Shown here: in pieces, positions 1 through 11,840 of the stretch
Numbering within the stretch: position 1 is the stretch's first letter
How the letters are laid out: each line of letters begins with the position of its first letter
DNA from: Beta vulgaris subsp. vulgaris
Taxonomy: Eukaryota; Streptophyta; Magnoliopsida; Caryophyllales; Amaranthaceae
NCBI RefSeq assembly: GCF_026745355.1
Contig: NC_079202.1
Span: 47,571,347-47,635,346, forward strand
Reading direction: 5' to 3'
DNA length: 64,000 bases
The notes under the pieces: generated by a model
The model's input: only the letters and a program-made list of their open reading frames with translations
What the model was told of the DNA's origin: nothing
Databases searched by the model: none
Made by a program: the position numbers and the translations under genes

Positions 1-91
1 ACGTGAAAAGTCTAGGTGGTAAGATGCGATTTATCCTAATATAAATATTTAATAAAATAATAAATAATAATACAAGTATAATACTTTCTTG

Positions 92-1489
92 AGGCTTCTC
101 TTGGTTATTCCCGCAGTTATTCGTGGTGTAGTATCTGGAGCGCAAAAGCTTTAGTTAAAGAAGGCTTGATATGGAGAGTTGGGAATGGTGTTGATATCAA
201 CATTTGGGAGGCACCATGGGTTGGAGATGAGAGTGGCAAATTCATTTGCTCCCCTTGCCGAAATGAGCTTACGATGGTTAATGAACTTATTGATCCCTCG
301 AGTATGGAGTGGCGGATTGATATTATTGAGGAGGTTTTCAATGATAAGACAAAAAATGCATCCTTGCAATTCCTGTATGCCCATCTCCTTCTCAATATGT
401 GTTGACATGGGCTTTATCCAAGGATGGCATTTATTCTGTAAAGACGGCCTACATGCTCGGGAAAGGGTGTCACCTGGAAAATTTTCATAACGCTTGGGTT
501 GAGTTATGGAGCCTTGCAGTGAGTCCCAAAGTTCGTCATTTTTTTATGGAAAATGTGCACGGCCATACTTCCGACTCGAGGCCTACTGTTTCAACGCCAT
601 CTCATTGACACGATGGCTTGCCCTTGGGATTTTGGTGAGGCCGAAACTGACCGCCATGCTATACTTCACTGTCCGCGGTTTGATGAAATTTGGGAAGAAA
701 GTGGATGTTCACCCATGCGAGATGATACTGGGTGTATAACCATCTGTGACCTTGTTGAGAAATGGAAATCACTGGATAAAAAAGATGCGAATTAAGGGTG
801 CCTTTCTTATGTGGTGCATTTGGGGAGAACGGAACAATAAAATTTTCCAAGGAAAAACCACTCCAAACAACTTGTTAGAAAGGGCGTTGCGTTTGGTCGA
901 AGAATATGGTAAGTATTCTGCAGACATTTACCACCGCGGGGGAGCTACTACTCCGAGTGCTCGTGTTTGGCAACCTCCGCCAGCGCCCAGCTGGAAGATC
1001 AACGTTGATGCCTCCCTAGCAGTGGAAGGTTGGGTGGGCATAGGAGTAATAGCCCGAGATCAAGAAGGCATTGTTCGTTTCGCAGCCTCGCGACGTGTGT
1101 GAGCTTACTGGACGCCTGAAATAGCAGAGGCCAAAGCTATTGAGATGGGGGTGCGCTTGGGAAAACGATTTGGCTTGAATCAAGTGGTGGTTGAATCTGA
1201 TTGTCAGACTATCATAAATCGTCTTCGGAAGACATCAGTTTTTCTCTCAGATTTGGACAATGTATTGTTGAATATTATCTCCTCTAGCATTTGTTTTCAA
1301 TCCCTAATCTGGTCCCATGTAAAACGAGAGGGCAACTTTGTCGCTCATCATTTAGCTAAGCTAGTTCCTTTTGGTGTTAAACAAATTTGGGAGAACCATT
1401 ATCCACGTGAAGTGACTCCTTATATTCTTATGGACACTTTGTCCCTTGATTAATCTAGCTTATGCTTTTCCCCTCAAAAAAAAAAAAAA
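92..1489 (+). pseudogene. 5'-truncated LINE ORF2 3' end (zf-RVT linker plus RNase H)
   Basis: Remnant of the C-terminal part of a plant L1-type LINE ORF2. Reading frames at 166-405, 399-608, 553-795, 746-1102 and 1145-1453 join through frameshifts and stops. The first part holds a WRVGNG-type motif and a zinc-finger-like segment (H-x4-C-P around 655-670) typical of the zf-RVT region. The second part is an RNase H domain: INVDAS (first Asp, about 1003), AEAKAIE (Glu, about 1130), VVESDCQ (Asp, about 1190) and a late HH/HLAK segment near 1345. An in-frame TGA at about 1100 splits the domain. The piece ends in a poly(A) tail at 1476-1488, as expected for target-primed reverse transcription. No convincing target-site duplication was found. 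It is not functional. Confidence 0.85.
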
Positions 1490-1560
1490 CATTGTGGTAC
1501 TTTAATTAAAATTCTAATAAACATAATCGGCTAATAGTGATATGAATAATAAAATAATGG

Positions 1561-1795
1561 ACAATAATACAAATGTTTATTGAACATTGACTATTTGGAC
1601 CTGATTAGACCTTATTATAACTTATTAGACCTTATTAGACCTGATTGGAACTTATTGAACCTGATTGAAACTGATTGGAACTTATTGCACCTGATTGGAA
1701 CTTATTGCACCTGATTGGAACTTATTAGACTTGATTGGAACTTATTGCCCTGATTGGATCTGATTGCAACTTATATGAACTTATTAGACCTGAAA
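1561..1795. repeat. degenerate minisatellite of CCTGATTGGAACTTATT type
   Basis: Imperfect tandem copies, about 10 and 20 bp long, alternate the words ACTTATTAGACC, ACTTATTG and CCTGATTGGA across the interval. The same word family returns at about 4060-4250, 30230-30370 and 34618-34905, so it is dispersed. No coding potential. Confidence 0.8.
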
Positions 1796-2572
1796 CTTAA
1801 TTTTTTAAGTTGAAGAGAGTGCACCCTCAGAAACAGATCGATGAAGTGCATAAGGAGCAAGAGCAATCAAATATGTTTATTAGCTTCCTTCATCACATAT
1901 GGCTGGTATCAAATTCAACTTCTGTTGTAACTTGTAAAGAAACTCAAATCTAATGTCCTATAGTTTGTACCATTGTCTGTTCATTATTAACTCACCATAA
2001 ATTTATTAAGAATTTAATTTAAAAGTGGTGGGTCATAGTAATGATAACAACCTGACTAATCAAAGAAAGTGACACATAAATAATCGTACATAAATTGTGA
2101 AATACATGATTTTGATTTATTGTAAACACCACTCGACTTGTATGAATATATTAGATTCAAAATTCAGCCTTAATAATCTTAAGAAAACCTATCTTAAGTT
2201 TAGTTCAAACAAATTAAGTTTAATTTAGTTTAATTTAATCAAAAGAATAGAACTTTAGTCTAAATTATGTTAGAAGGATCTTATAAAGTTTGAATCAGAA
2301 CAACCCATTTCAAATAAACAAAATAGTCTAATAAGATGGCAATAGGTTTGTGCTGGGCCAAAAGTGGATCCAACCAGGTTTTGGGCTTGGACTTGCCCAA
2401 TTGATTTACCAATTTTTGCCCAACTATGTTAAATTGCAATCCAACCCATAGGTTAGCTCGTGCTAATTTGCTCAACAATGTTAAATCGCGATCCAATCCA
2501 TAGGTTAGCTTATGTTAACTCGCGATCCAATCCATATGTTAAATTCGCTAATCTCTAGTATGCCATTATTTT
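1796..2572. other. AT-rich intergenic DNA with a short local repeat
   Basis: No gene is seen. Between about 2430 and 2550 a unit of roughly 50 bp with the core CGCGATCCAATCCATA occurs twice, with diverged flanking pieces. The 71-codon minus frame over this stretch has no recognisable motif. Confidence 0.5.
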
Positions 2573-3450
2573 CAGGGGTGTTCATGGGTGGTTAACCGTA
2601 ACGAAATAAAATTTCGGAACGGTAACCGGAAGTATCGGTTCGCCGTATTTGTGAAATGTAACCGTTCAAACCGGTATCCACATAAATGGTTAACCGGTTT
2701 TTCAGTACAATTTTCCGATTAACCATTAACCGTTAATCAAGTTTCATCAAATTATTTTACTAATTTTATATATTAGATTTTAAATTTTTCTCAACATAAA
2801 TAATATATCATTAATACCTTGATTCTCTATAAAAGACAATCATCTCTAAAAACATTCCACACCATACAATACAATGAATATATACTCAAAGTTCTAAGAA
2901 AAAACAAGCACAAAAATCTAAACTATTACAAGTTGGTAGTTCATACTGAGTAGGTCACAATCATCTCTAAACTATGGCAGAGAGTAGTTCATCCTTACAG
3001 TCATCTTCGAAATAGAAAAGCAGCAGCAAATGCACAAGCTTACAGATGAAGTGATGAGAGCCAATTACTCTATCTTGGACCTTTGGGCTCTCTCATATTT
3101 TGGACTTCTGGTTTTGGGCTTACTTAAAACTTATGTTTTCTCACATAAATGAGTCTACATACTCTACACTACTTTACTTACTAATTACTGCACTTAATAA
3201 AAAAAATTTTAATTAATATAATTATTATAAAAAATTAAATAATAATAAACTATATTGAATTTTTCCGATTTTTCGGTTAACCGTTTTATAAAAAATAATA
3301 ACTATAACCCTACCGTTTAACCGTAATTTTTTATCGGTTCGGTTATCGAACCGTTTAATCCCAAATTTTCTGGTTCGGTAACTACCCATTTTGACATTTT
3401 ACGGTTTTTTGGTACATTATTTCGATTTTGATTTTTTGTGAACACCACTA
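2573..3450. mobile_element. hAT-like non-autonomous DNA element
   Basis: The ends are inverted copies: CAGGGGTGTTCA on the left, and TGAACACCACTA on the right (reverse complement TAGTGGTGTTCA). Subterminal regions are rich in GGTTAACCG and CCGTTAACC words in both orientations, as is common in hAT elements. The flanks ATTATTTT and ATTTATTT are a possible, diverged 8-bp target duplication. There is no transposase frame inside. Confidence 0.55.
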
Positions 3451-3493
3451 ATTTATTTCTAATTTGTTCAACTACTAATGCTTATAAAGTTAC

Positions 3494-3993
3494 TGTTAGG
3501 AAATAGGGTGTTACAGTTTGATTAATGCGGAACAAATCAATGAAATTATAAAGGTGAGAAAAACAATAAAGATGAACAAACAAAGAACACAAGAATTTAC
3601 GTGGTTCAGTCAAATTTGACCTACGTCCACAGATGGAGGATTAAAGCTTCTTCACTATGATGGAGAAAAACCAGAGAGAATAATACAAGGAGTCCTAAAA
3701 TACTATAAGCTAAAAGCGTTTCTAAAGTTGTGTATTAAATAATGAACACCAAGAAACCCTTTTATAATATGAGAAACCCGTACAAAGCCTAAAAGATACT
3801 CAAAAAAGGAAGTACGAAAACCGCGTAGCCGGTAAGCCGCCCGATCGGGCGGTCGACTTCTCCAAACTGCTACCATCTTGGGCCCGATCGGGCGACGTTT
3901 GCCCGGTCTTAGTTCAAGACGGACACCATATCGAGTGTGTGGCGGACCTGTAAAACTAATTTCTGACGATTTTCAAGGCACAAAACATTAACA
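3494..3993 (-). mobile_element. solo LTR, 500 bp, TSD GTTAC
   Basis: Begins TGTTAGGAAA and ends ATTAACA, so it has canonical TG...CA ends with short inverted termini. It is flanked by a perfect 5-bp duplication GTTAC (3489-3493 and 3994-3998). It carries an ACGTGGTTCA...ACGTCCAC motif (3600-3632) also found in other LTRs in this window. A TATAAAAGGG-like box on the minus strand near 3758-3767 supports minus orientation. There is no internal region, so it is a solo LTR formed by recombination. Confidence 0.85.
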
Positions 3994-3998
3994 GTTAC

Positions 3999-4546
3999 CA
4001 AATACACATAGAACTTAAATCGTTTGTTTATAACTTGTTTATTAATTGAAAATATACAGGGTTCATACTTTTCAACTTATTTTTGCTTATTTAAACCTTC
4101 TTTAACTTGACGAACTTATTAAATCTTATTAGTCCTTATTAGATCTTATCTGAACTTATTAGAGCTTTTTTGTATGCGATGTGATGTTATACTTTATTTT
4201 TGTTTAGATGAACTTATTAAAGTTTAATTGAACTTATATTTTCTTATGAGGACAAAAAATAAGGTAAACATAACCAACCAACCTTTACACAATTTTACAC
4301 TTTCTAGGAATTTCAAATTCATGAAAAAAATAACTTCCTAAAAAGTATAACTTCCTATATACAATTAAAGAAGGCTTTAAAATGCAAAATATAAATAGAC
4401 GTGTCATGTGACTTGCAAGAGTCCATGCTACAAGAAAAAAGAGTAGAAGAGACACACAAAGGCCAACATGTAACCCGACACAAAAATAACGAGCCGGACC
4501 GGATGAGCAAGCGGGTTGGCATGGCTCAATTCTATCTATGTTTTAG
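3999..4546. other. AT-rich spacer with minisatellite remnants
   Basis: No gene is seen. About 4060-4250 holds degraded ACTTATTA/GATCTTAT words of the minisatellite family also present at 1561-1795. Confidence 0.5.
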
Positions 4547-5828
4547 GAGTTAAGGGTACAAACAGGACCCAAACTATCAGGTTTTTCACCATTCAGGACC
4601 TACAACTATTTTTTTCACCCTTTGGGACCTGATGACAAGAATCCGGCAAGTTAACTCAACGTTAACTGAACTGAGGTTAACTAGACCAAAAAAAAAAGCA
4701 AAATTTAAATTAAAAAGTAACAGTTGGAATTTATGGAACTTTTAGTTCCTGAAATACAGCTATAAAAACAAACAAACACAAAAAAAAACAATTAAGATAA
4801 AATAAATAATACTTAATATCCAAAAAGTACAAGAACACCACAAAAAATAAACTCCTTTAAAAGTTCAATCTCCATTCTCATCTTCTCCAAAGCTTCAAAA
4901 AAAATGAAAATTAAAACCCCAAATGAACAAGACTAATTAGATCCTTTTTTTTTAGTTTTCTGAATGAAAATGAAAAACCCCATTTGCCAAATTCACATTT
5001 ATCACAAGCCCATTAGAAAAATTCGAATTTATTGCTCCATTCTTGAAGATCTAAAGAATTCGAACAACAATACAAAACAACACGACCCAAAAATCAAAAC
5101 AATTCGAAAGAAAACCCAAAAAAATCTGAACAATTCCAACTGAAAAATAAGAACAACCCCAACAAAAAATCACAACAAAAATCATACCACAAAAATCAAA
5201 CATACCCATAAAAATTCGAACAATACAACAAATCCAAAAAAAAATCCACAAGAAAAAGAGAGTTCAAGAGTGAGAAAGAGAGACCATACGACGAAGACCA
5301 ACTTCGAGATTCATCCACATTGAACATATCTTGTGCTAAAAACCCAAAAAAACGAATTTTTGGGTTTGAAACATCTAGATTCAAACTGAAAAATTCGATT
5401 TTTGGGTTTGAACATCTTCTTCTTCCAATTTGAATGATTTCAGATGTTTTTTCCAAAAAAAAATGAAATCGTAAACCATAAATGGTTCAAACCCACAAAA
5501 TAATGATCCCATTAACTCGAAAAAAACATAAATAAGTGAATTTATGGTAAATTTTGGTAGAAATTGGTGAACAAATGAGGAAGATCTGGGAAGAAAGAAT
5601 AACGGAGGAGAGAGAAAAAAAAATTGGGTTAGGGTTCTTAATTTTTTTTGGGAAAAACAACAAATGATAGCTTTTTGGGGTTTTAATTGTCAACTGGGCC
5701 CACAAGTTAACCAAGGTTAACATTTATGCTCAGAATCTTATTTTAGGTCCCAAACAGTGTACAAAAAAAGATCAGGTCCCAAACGGTGAAAAATCTGATA
5801 GTTTGGATCCTCTTTGTACCCTTAACTC
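4547..5828. mobile_element. Mutator-like non-autonomous element with about 45-bp TIRs
   Basis: Terminal inverted repeats begin GAGTTAAGGGTACAAA and continue for about 45 bp with few mismatches (4547-4592 against 5783-5828). The flanks are a perfect 10-bp direct repeat TATGTTTTAG (4537-4546 and 5829-5838), close to the 9-bp duplication expected of Mutator-like elements. The inside is AT-rich, and its short minus frames have only low-complexity residues and no transposase motif. Confidence 0.8.
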
Positions 5829-5838
5829 TATGTTTTAG

Positions 5839-7386
5839 TGTAAATGTGTAATACTCCGAGTCCGAGTAATGAGAAAAACAGAAATGGGGTGTACAGTGTA
5901 CTAAAGATGAGAAAAATGGCGTGAAGAAGGTTGTAGTTGTGCGGCGGGGCGCGCTTAATGTGGGTCCTAATCCCATACAAAACCCTCAGCCATTGGATGC
6001 CATGCTTCCCAACATAAAGCCCATACACGTCACTATCCTTAAAGTCAAGCCAGCAAGGCCTATTTTCTTCTTTGCTTGTATATCAGTTGCCAGTTGGACT
6101 ACTCACCCTTCCCCATAACAAACTCAAATTTACCCAGCTGTCCATTACTCATTCTTCTTAACGTCTCTCTTTTTATTCTGCTTTTCCTCTTCTACCCCTT
6201 CTTTATATCACTTGTTTCAACAACTCACTCATAATTCCAAAAACGTGACTCTTATAAATATAGTATTTATGTAGCACTAAAATTGTGTTTAAAAATTAAT
6301 TAATGTATTCTTAAAATTTATATTATATACAACTGAAATTTATAAAAATATAACCAACTAATCATGAGTCTTATAAAAATTCTAAACTAAATTTGAGTAA
6401 TTACAAAATCGGACAGTAACATTCTTAAATATGATAGCACGTCAATTAATAATAAGAAAATCTATATGCTTAAACTAATTTTTAAATATTTTAACACCTT
6501 TTTTTCTGTATAAGAATATTGTCAATTAGTACTTTGTCAAATAAAACTATATGTAAAAAGAAACACCTAAAGATTTTGGCTTTCTCATAAAATGTGAAGA
6601 AAATACCCCTAACTGCGTAATTAATATTTATATGGATAAAAGAATTGATTGTTTTAGTGATGATATAAAATTTCAACATCTGTTTGGTTGATATTTAGTA
6701 AAAGAAAGGAAAAGAAGGAAAGTTTAGGAGTTATGATACGAGTCGAGTTTAAGTTTGAGCTAGCTCGAATCGACTCATTAGCCTTTTGAGTCAAGCTCAC
6801 TCGAGTCGAGTTTTGACCGAGTTAAGCTTTAAGTAAATCGCAAGTGTCTCATGTTAAAAACAATAATGAGGTAGAAAATGTTAAATTTAGGTACTTTGCG
6901 TCGTGTCATTTATACCACTAGGGAAGATAAAGGAAAAAAAAAACTTAACATTCATATTTGGTTTAAATATTCTCTTTCCTCAAATTCTTCCACCATTTTC
7001 TTTCACTTAATTTTTTATTGAACCAAACGTTAGAAACTAATAAGTTCCTTTACACTTATTTTCCTTTTCTTTTCAAATCTTTTTTATCAAACAAGCTGTA
7101 AAATTATTTTTTCTACCTGTTATATTTTCTCAATATTAGTTTAGTTGAACTAAACTTATTTTGACTGAAATAAACTAAAATGAATTAAACTTAACTAAAA
7201 ATAAGTAAAAAAACAAGGCCATAGTATGCATATAGGAATTGTTTTAGATTGGGTAAAAACAAACTAGGGGATTTAAGATTAATAATCATCTCAAATTCTT
7301 GTGGTTTACTCTTCTCCTACACACTTCCCCTTTAATGAAAGGGCACTTTAGAGATTTTTCCATGCCAGCCCATACAATGATGGGTC
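5839..7386. other. intergenic region upstream of the first EXORDIUM-like gene
   Basis: No gene is recognised. The part at 5890-6240 is less AT-rich and has a pyrimidine-rich end, so it may be a remnant 5' region of a lost gene or a distal promoter. The stretch at 6715-6840 has alternating ACTCGAGTCGAGTTT-like words. The rest is AT-rich. Confidence 0.4.
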
Positions 7387-7507
7387 CACACGCGTATCTA
7401 TAGGAATTGTCGTCCTTTTCCGTGCCTCCGAATTAAATTTTTTGTGTCTTTTTCTCACTACCTTCCCCTTCACCTCATCCAATCTCAATTTCATCCACCT
7501 ATATAAA
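7387..7507 (+). promoter_or_regulatory. core promoter of EXORDIUM-like gene 1
   Basis: A TATA box (CTATATAAACC) lies at 7499-7509, about 100 bp before the ATG, with a C-rich leader after it. At 7387-7392 the minus strand reads CGTGTG, the E-box-like word bound by BZR1-type brassinosteroid regulators. EXORDIUM genes are known brassinosteroid responders, but using this single word as evidence of regulation is inference. Confidence 0.6.
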
Positions 7508-7608
7508 CCCCTCCACATCTCTCCCATTCTCATTCATCCAATACAACCCCAACTTCTCTCTCTTAAGCCTTTAACTCCAATCAAACAAATTCCATTAAAA
7601 CTTTAAAA

Positions 7609-8571
7609 ATGGCCTCATTCTCATCCTCCACTTCAACCACTCAAAAACTCTCTATTTTCCTCACCATTTTCTCTCTCCTCCACCTCATCTCCGCCGCAAG
7701 AAACACCCCATTAGAAGACCCCGCCACCACTTCTCTCCTTCAATACCACCAGGGCCCACTTCTCTCCGGTAAAATCACCGTCAATCTCATTTGGTACGGT
7801 AAATTCACACCCTCTCAAAAAGCCGTCATCTCCGATTTCGTCACCTCCCTGTCACCCAATACTCCCACCACCAAATCTCACATCCACCACCCATCAGTCT
7901 CCACGTGGTGGAACTCCATTGGCCGATACTACCACATCGCAAACAAAAAAGCCTCCACACTTTCTCTCTCCTTAGGCAAACAAATCTCCGACGAGTCTTA
8001 CTCCTTAGGGAAGTCCCTCACCAGCAAACACCTAGTAGAACTCGCCTCCAAAGGCGCAAAATCCAACGCAGTCAACGTTGTGTTGACCGCATCCGACGTG
8101 GCAGTCGATGGGTTCTGCTCAAGCAGGTGTGGGACCCACGGGTCTAACTCACGTATGGGTCGTGACAAGTTCGCTTACATTTGGGTGGGTAACTCCGAAA
8201 CTCAATGTCCGGGTCAATGTGCGTGGCCCTTTCACCAGCCCATTTACGGCCCACAAAACTCACCTTTAGTTGCTCCCAATAACGATGTGGGCCTTGATGG
8301 GATGATTATCAACTTGGCCTCTTTGATGGCTGCTACTGTGACTAACCCGTTTGGAAATGGGTTTTATCAAGGCCCAAAAGAGGCCCCACTTGAAGTGGCT
8401 TCAGCTTGTACTGGGGTTTATGCGAAAGGGGCTTATCCAGGGTATGCTGGTAATTTACTAGTGGATGCGACAAGTGGAGCTAGTTATAATGCAAATGGGG
8501 TGAATGGAAGGAAATATTTGTTACCTGCTTTGTATGATCCTTCAAGTTCAACTTGCTCTACTTTGGTGTAG
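7609..8571 (+). CDS. EXORDIUM/PHI-1-like secreted protein 1
   Basis: Predicted apoplastic protein of the phosphate-induced (PHI-1, Pfam PF04674) family, linked in Arabidopsis to brassinosteroid-promoted growth and carbon status. It has no known catalytic activity. The 320 residues match the family's usual length and the gene is intronless. Residues 1-30 form a signal peptide ending LLHLISAA. Family signatures follow in order: [18 protein letters not shown] (48-65), ISDFVTSL (74-81), WWNSI (100-104), [14 protein letters not shown] (157-170), SRCGTHG (172-178), [19 protein letters not shown] (190-208), [11 protein letters not shown] (223-233), [10 protein letters not shown] (274-283) and the C-terminal CSTLV. 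Paired cysteines at GFCSSRC and QCPGQC suggest disulfides. The ATG sits in AAAAATGGC, about 100 bp after a TATA box. Its orientation is opposite to the cluster at 24-33 kb, and it is less similar to those copies than they are to each other. Confidence 0.95.
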   Translation: MASFSSSTSTTQKLSIFLTIFSLLHLISAARNTPLEDPATTSLLQYHQGPLLSGKITVNLIWYGKFTPSQKAVISDFVTSLSPNTPTTKSHIHHPSVSTWWNSIGRYYHIANKKASTLSLSLGKQISDESYSLGKSLTSKHLVELASKGAKSNAVNVVLTASDVAVDGFCSSRCGTHGSNSRMGRDKFAYIWVGNSETQCPGQCAWPFHQPIYGPQNSPLVAPNNDVGLDGMIINLASLMAATVTNPFGNGFYQGPKEAPLEVASACTGVYAKGAYPGYAGNLLVDATSGASYNANGVNGRKYLLPALYDPSSSTCSTLV

Positions 8572-8930
8572 AGATTAAAATAGTAGTAGAATGAGATATT
8601 TTTAATTAAGGTAGAAAAAGAAAACGATATATTGTAGTAGAGAGGTAGAAGAATTCATTCATTCATTTTGTTTATTTTATTGCAATTTTACCAATATTAT
8701 TTAATGAGCAAATTGCTTAATTTGCTATTATATCGAAACAAATTGCCTTCCCATGTTTCTGATTTGTCTCCTTTATTCATTATAAGTATTTACTGAAGTA
8801 ATAACAATTAGAAAATGATCACTATTATTAATTTGCGAGCTTTACTTTGGAATTTGGGAGTATGTCAGTAAACTAGCCACGGAACCAACCAAGTTTTCTT
8901 TAGTAAATAAATATAAATAGGACATTGATT
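8572..8930. other. 3' flank of EXORDIUM-like gene 1
   Basis: AT-rich sequence, presumably the 3' untranslated region and terminator of the gene. Several AATAAA-like and TTTAATTAA words occur. No other feature is seen. Confidence 0.5.
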
Positions 8931-9458
8931 GAGTGACCCTAAGGGTTGCCAACCCTTTTATTATTGAATTTTCATTGGTTAGGAATACATTAAAATAGTA
9001 TTTTTATATCTCTTCTCTCCTCAATTATTACATACATATTATTCCCTCCGTCCCATAATATAGTGTTTGCATTCCTCTTTGGGTGTCCCAATATGTTGTG
9101 CCTATTTCTTTTTTATCAATTTCTTTGGATTAAATTATCCTTCATTTCTACATAAAACTTTCCAAAATACCCCTACTTTCTTTTAAAATATGTGCCCCTA
9201 TTTATTGTTTTACACCATTCCAAGGTATATTTATTGCTCTTTCATTTTATTTAAAGGAAAAAGAAGAAAAAAACTAGTTTCAAGACAAAAATACCCAATA
9301 AACATTTACTTAAACATATATTTTTGTGAAATCTTAAAACTCTTTCCATTTTCCTTAGTTCTTGTGAAAAATGAGAAGTGAGCACTATATTATGGGACGG
9401 AGGGAGTAATATTTTATTCTAATGTGTTTAAGAGGGTTGACAACCCTAAGGGTTACTC
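8931..9458. mobile_element. MITE with GAGTGACCCTAAGGGTTG termini
   Basis: Left end GAGTGACCCTAAGGGTTGCC is inverted at the right end as ACAACCCTAAGGGTTACTC. The body is AT-rich and non-coding. A second MITE (9042-9406) has inserted inside it. A clear target duplication was not found, so the superfamily is left open. Confidence 0.65.
9042..9406. mobile_element. Stowaway-like MITE nested in the 8931-9458 element
   Basis: The left end TTCCCTCCGTCCCATAATAT and right end (inverted) CTCCCTCCGTCCCATAATAT match over about 24 bp. It is flanked by TA on both sides (9040-9041, 9407-9408), the Tc1/mariner target preference. No coding content. Confidence 0.85.
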
Positions 9459-10301
9459 AAACATTTTCCATTTGATAGTTTTATAGAAGTATTTAAATTA
9501 TAATAACTGACACTACAAAGTTGTCAATTGTTATTATTTATTTATTTAGAGAGCTCAAGAATAAGTGATGATAATCGATTTCAAAATCTCCTGAAATTGA
9601 AGGAGAACGTCTAATCAATTGAGTTTTCACTCACCCTAAACAATTGTCAATTGTTGAGTGTGAAGATAGATGAAGATGGGAAACAACGGTCACAACTCCA
9701 ATGTCAAATTGTTGAGTATAAAGATAAAAAGCTGATGAAAGTAGACCTGTGAAACGGGAAACAATGGTCACATGCATTTGAAATTGGATAAATCGGTAGA
9801 AATTTGGAATTACTTTGCCAAAAACTCGAAAGGAGGATGGTTGGGCTTTAGTGGAGCCTGTTTGTCTAGTCAAAGAGTGAACTCATAAGGGTGACTTCGT
9901 GTAGCTATTTGTTAAAAATTTCATGCTAGTGTAGTGGTAAGTGGTTGATGTGTTTGAGCAAACACACATTACACACGGAAGTTGGACGACAATTCACAAA
10001 AGATAAAGCGATTAGTTTTCTTAATACTTTTTCCGTTTCAATTTAGTTTTGATATTATGGAAAGTTTCAATTTACTTGTGATATTTTTATTTTGGGTAAT
10101 AACTTTTCTTTATGGAGAATATTAAACATTGCCACGAAAATACTTAAAATCTCCCAAACTCTCACATGAATATATCATAATACTCTTACTTATGTTTTCC
10201 GATTTTTTACCCTCTTCTCTCTCATCTCCTCTCTCACTCATTACTCCTCCCACCTATTCACTAGCTCTCTCATCTTCTTCATTCACTATCACCATCTAAC
10301 T
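9459..10301. other. non-coding AT-rich spacer
   Basis: No gene is seen. Two imperfect copies of a unit of about 80 bp containing TTGTTGAGT and AAACAATGGTCACA-like words lie near 9640-9775. A pyrimidine-rich tract (CTCTCTCATC type) at 10205-10290 precedes the open frame that starts at 10302. Confidence 0.4.
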
Positions 10302-11800
10302 CAAAATATCAGGCATTCCACTGGAGGAAAATCCAAAGAAAAAGAAAAAACTTATCCTCCGGCCTGCAACGGAGAAGGCAATTTTAAGGGTTGCAGAGGT
10401 AAGACGGCAACAAGAGGAGGAGGAGTCGGCAGCGTTTGCAGCGGAAATGGCGGCTGTTGGAACCCAAGGGAACACTCAAGAAGGGGGGGTTGAATTGAGT
10501 GGTAAAATCTAATCGTTTTTCGCAAAAATCCTTTTGTGGCTCAGTGCCTGGCACTGTGCCAAACACTCGTAAATCGCTGATTTGAGTTTTTGCGAATAAT
10601 AAACTAAAAGATATTAGATTTGACACGTAAACACAAGATATAACGTGGTTCAATCTCACCTCTGAGATCTACGTCCACAAGAAACAAAACTCTTTATTTA
10701 TTTGAATCCTAAAATATCAAACTCTTGATACAATAAGATTCCCCTCACTACTAACCCTAGTAATGACTCCCAACACTTAACTCTAAGTGTTGACACTCTC
10801 TATAATGTTAAAGTTACAAAGAAAGAACGATCCTCAATGATGTGCTTCTTAGTCAAGCAAATAGAGGACAATTACAATTGTGAAATAGTAACTTAAATCT
10901 AACTCGCTTAGTGCTATGCTCAGTGCCGGAGGAAATAGTTTTCAGCTTTTAATAGACTCGATTTTTCTCTCTGAAAACGTGAGATTTAAAAGTGAATTAT
11001 GATTTCCTTTTATAGGACTTGGTTTGGACGAAAATCACTCAAAAATATTTTTATCTATTTAATCCTTGATTTAAGGGATAAAACTTTATCTTTTTCTATC
11101 TTTATCTTTTAAACTTAAAAAAGATAAGTTTTCTATATTAGATTTTCTTTTCAACTCAAAGTCTGTTTATATCTAAAAGTATTTTCCAAATCCTTTTAGA
11201 AAATCTGAAAACATGTTTTAGTAAAACTCTGTTTTATAAAAATCTTTTACTTGAAAACACATTTTTATCAAAACCTGATTTTTACTAAAATCTTTTCAAA
11301 AACTCGTTTTTATCAAATTCTTTTAGAAACTCGGTTTTATAAAATCTTTTTCTTAAAAACTCGTTTTCCTTAATCTTTTTATTTCTGATTTCGAAAATCT
11401 TTATATTTCTATATTTAGCACATAGCATATCACCAAGTTAGAGCATATTACATTTTAAAACAAAGTAACTATTCTAAGAAACTATAAACTTGAACTTCAT
11501 TCTTGAATCTTCTTTTCTTCAAAGTCTTCGTTTATCAATTTCTTTCTTCATGCATCTGTTGCAACTGTTACATACTTTCATGCTATAACATATTATATTA
11601 ATTTTCATCATCAAAACATCATATGTGCATAAAACATAACATGTACATGCACAACAGCGGCATCAGAGGAGATGGACACGGTAGAACTGGCGGCGTCCTC
11701 TCAAGTATTTTTTTTACAAAAATTTATGTACGAACATTTGCCCAGGGCTTTCGCCCCATGGAAGGAACGTCTGGTCAGGACATTCCTTCTGCGATCGTCT
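10302..11800 (+). pseudogene. open frame interrupted by a solo LTR
   Basis: From 10302 a frame opens after a stop and reads lysine-rich then Q/E/A-rich residues (for example ENPKKKKK and RRQQEEEESAA) up to 10449. A solo LTR with GCGGC target duplication then interrupts it. Without the LTR and one target copy, the frame stays open on the far side (SEEMDTVELAAS and onwards) to a stop at about 11798. There is no ATG near the beginning, so it may be an exon, or coding DNA of a transposon. The product is not recognised. The frame runs into a GC-rich repeat of GGAAGGAACGT type at 11759 onward. Confidence 0.4.
10455..11656 (-). mobile_element. solo LTR A, 1202 bp, TSD GCGGC
   Basis: TGTTGGAACC at the left and GCACAACA at the right give TG...CA ends. 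It is flanked by a perfect 5-bp duplication GCGGC (10450-10454, 11657-11661). On the minus strand a TATA-like CTATAAAAGG lies near 11012-11022. Its right half (about 11225-11400) is a run of degenerate subrepeats with AAAACTCGTTTTTATC-like words. The same family occurs in the opposite orientation at 35407-40912 (split by later insertions), and a relative at 58049-59293. No internal region remains. Confidence 0.88.
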
Positions 11801-11840
11801 AGCTAAAACGTTCCTTCTATGGAAGGAACGTCCTGACCAG
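11740..11840. repeat. GC-rich inverted/tandem short repeats
   Basis: The words GGAAGGAACGTCTGGTCAGG, ACATTCCTTCTGCGATCG, ACGTTCCTTC and GGAAGGAACGTCCTGACC alternate in both orientations. The result is an imperfect palindrome much more GC-rich than its surroundings. A related but distinct repeat lies at 12370-12492, on the other side of the FAR1-like fragment. Confidence 0.6.

Noticed and set aside
92..1489. Expressed RNase H-like host protein
   Set aside because: Frames are broken by stops and frameshifts, upstream zf-RVT context is present and a poly(A) tail follows, all typical of a LINE.
5051..5723. Minus-strand frames rich in Phe, Cys and Leu
   Set aside because: Low-complexity translations of an AT-rich Mutator-like element; no motif, no transposase signature.
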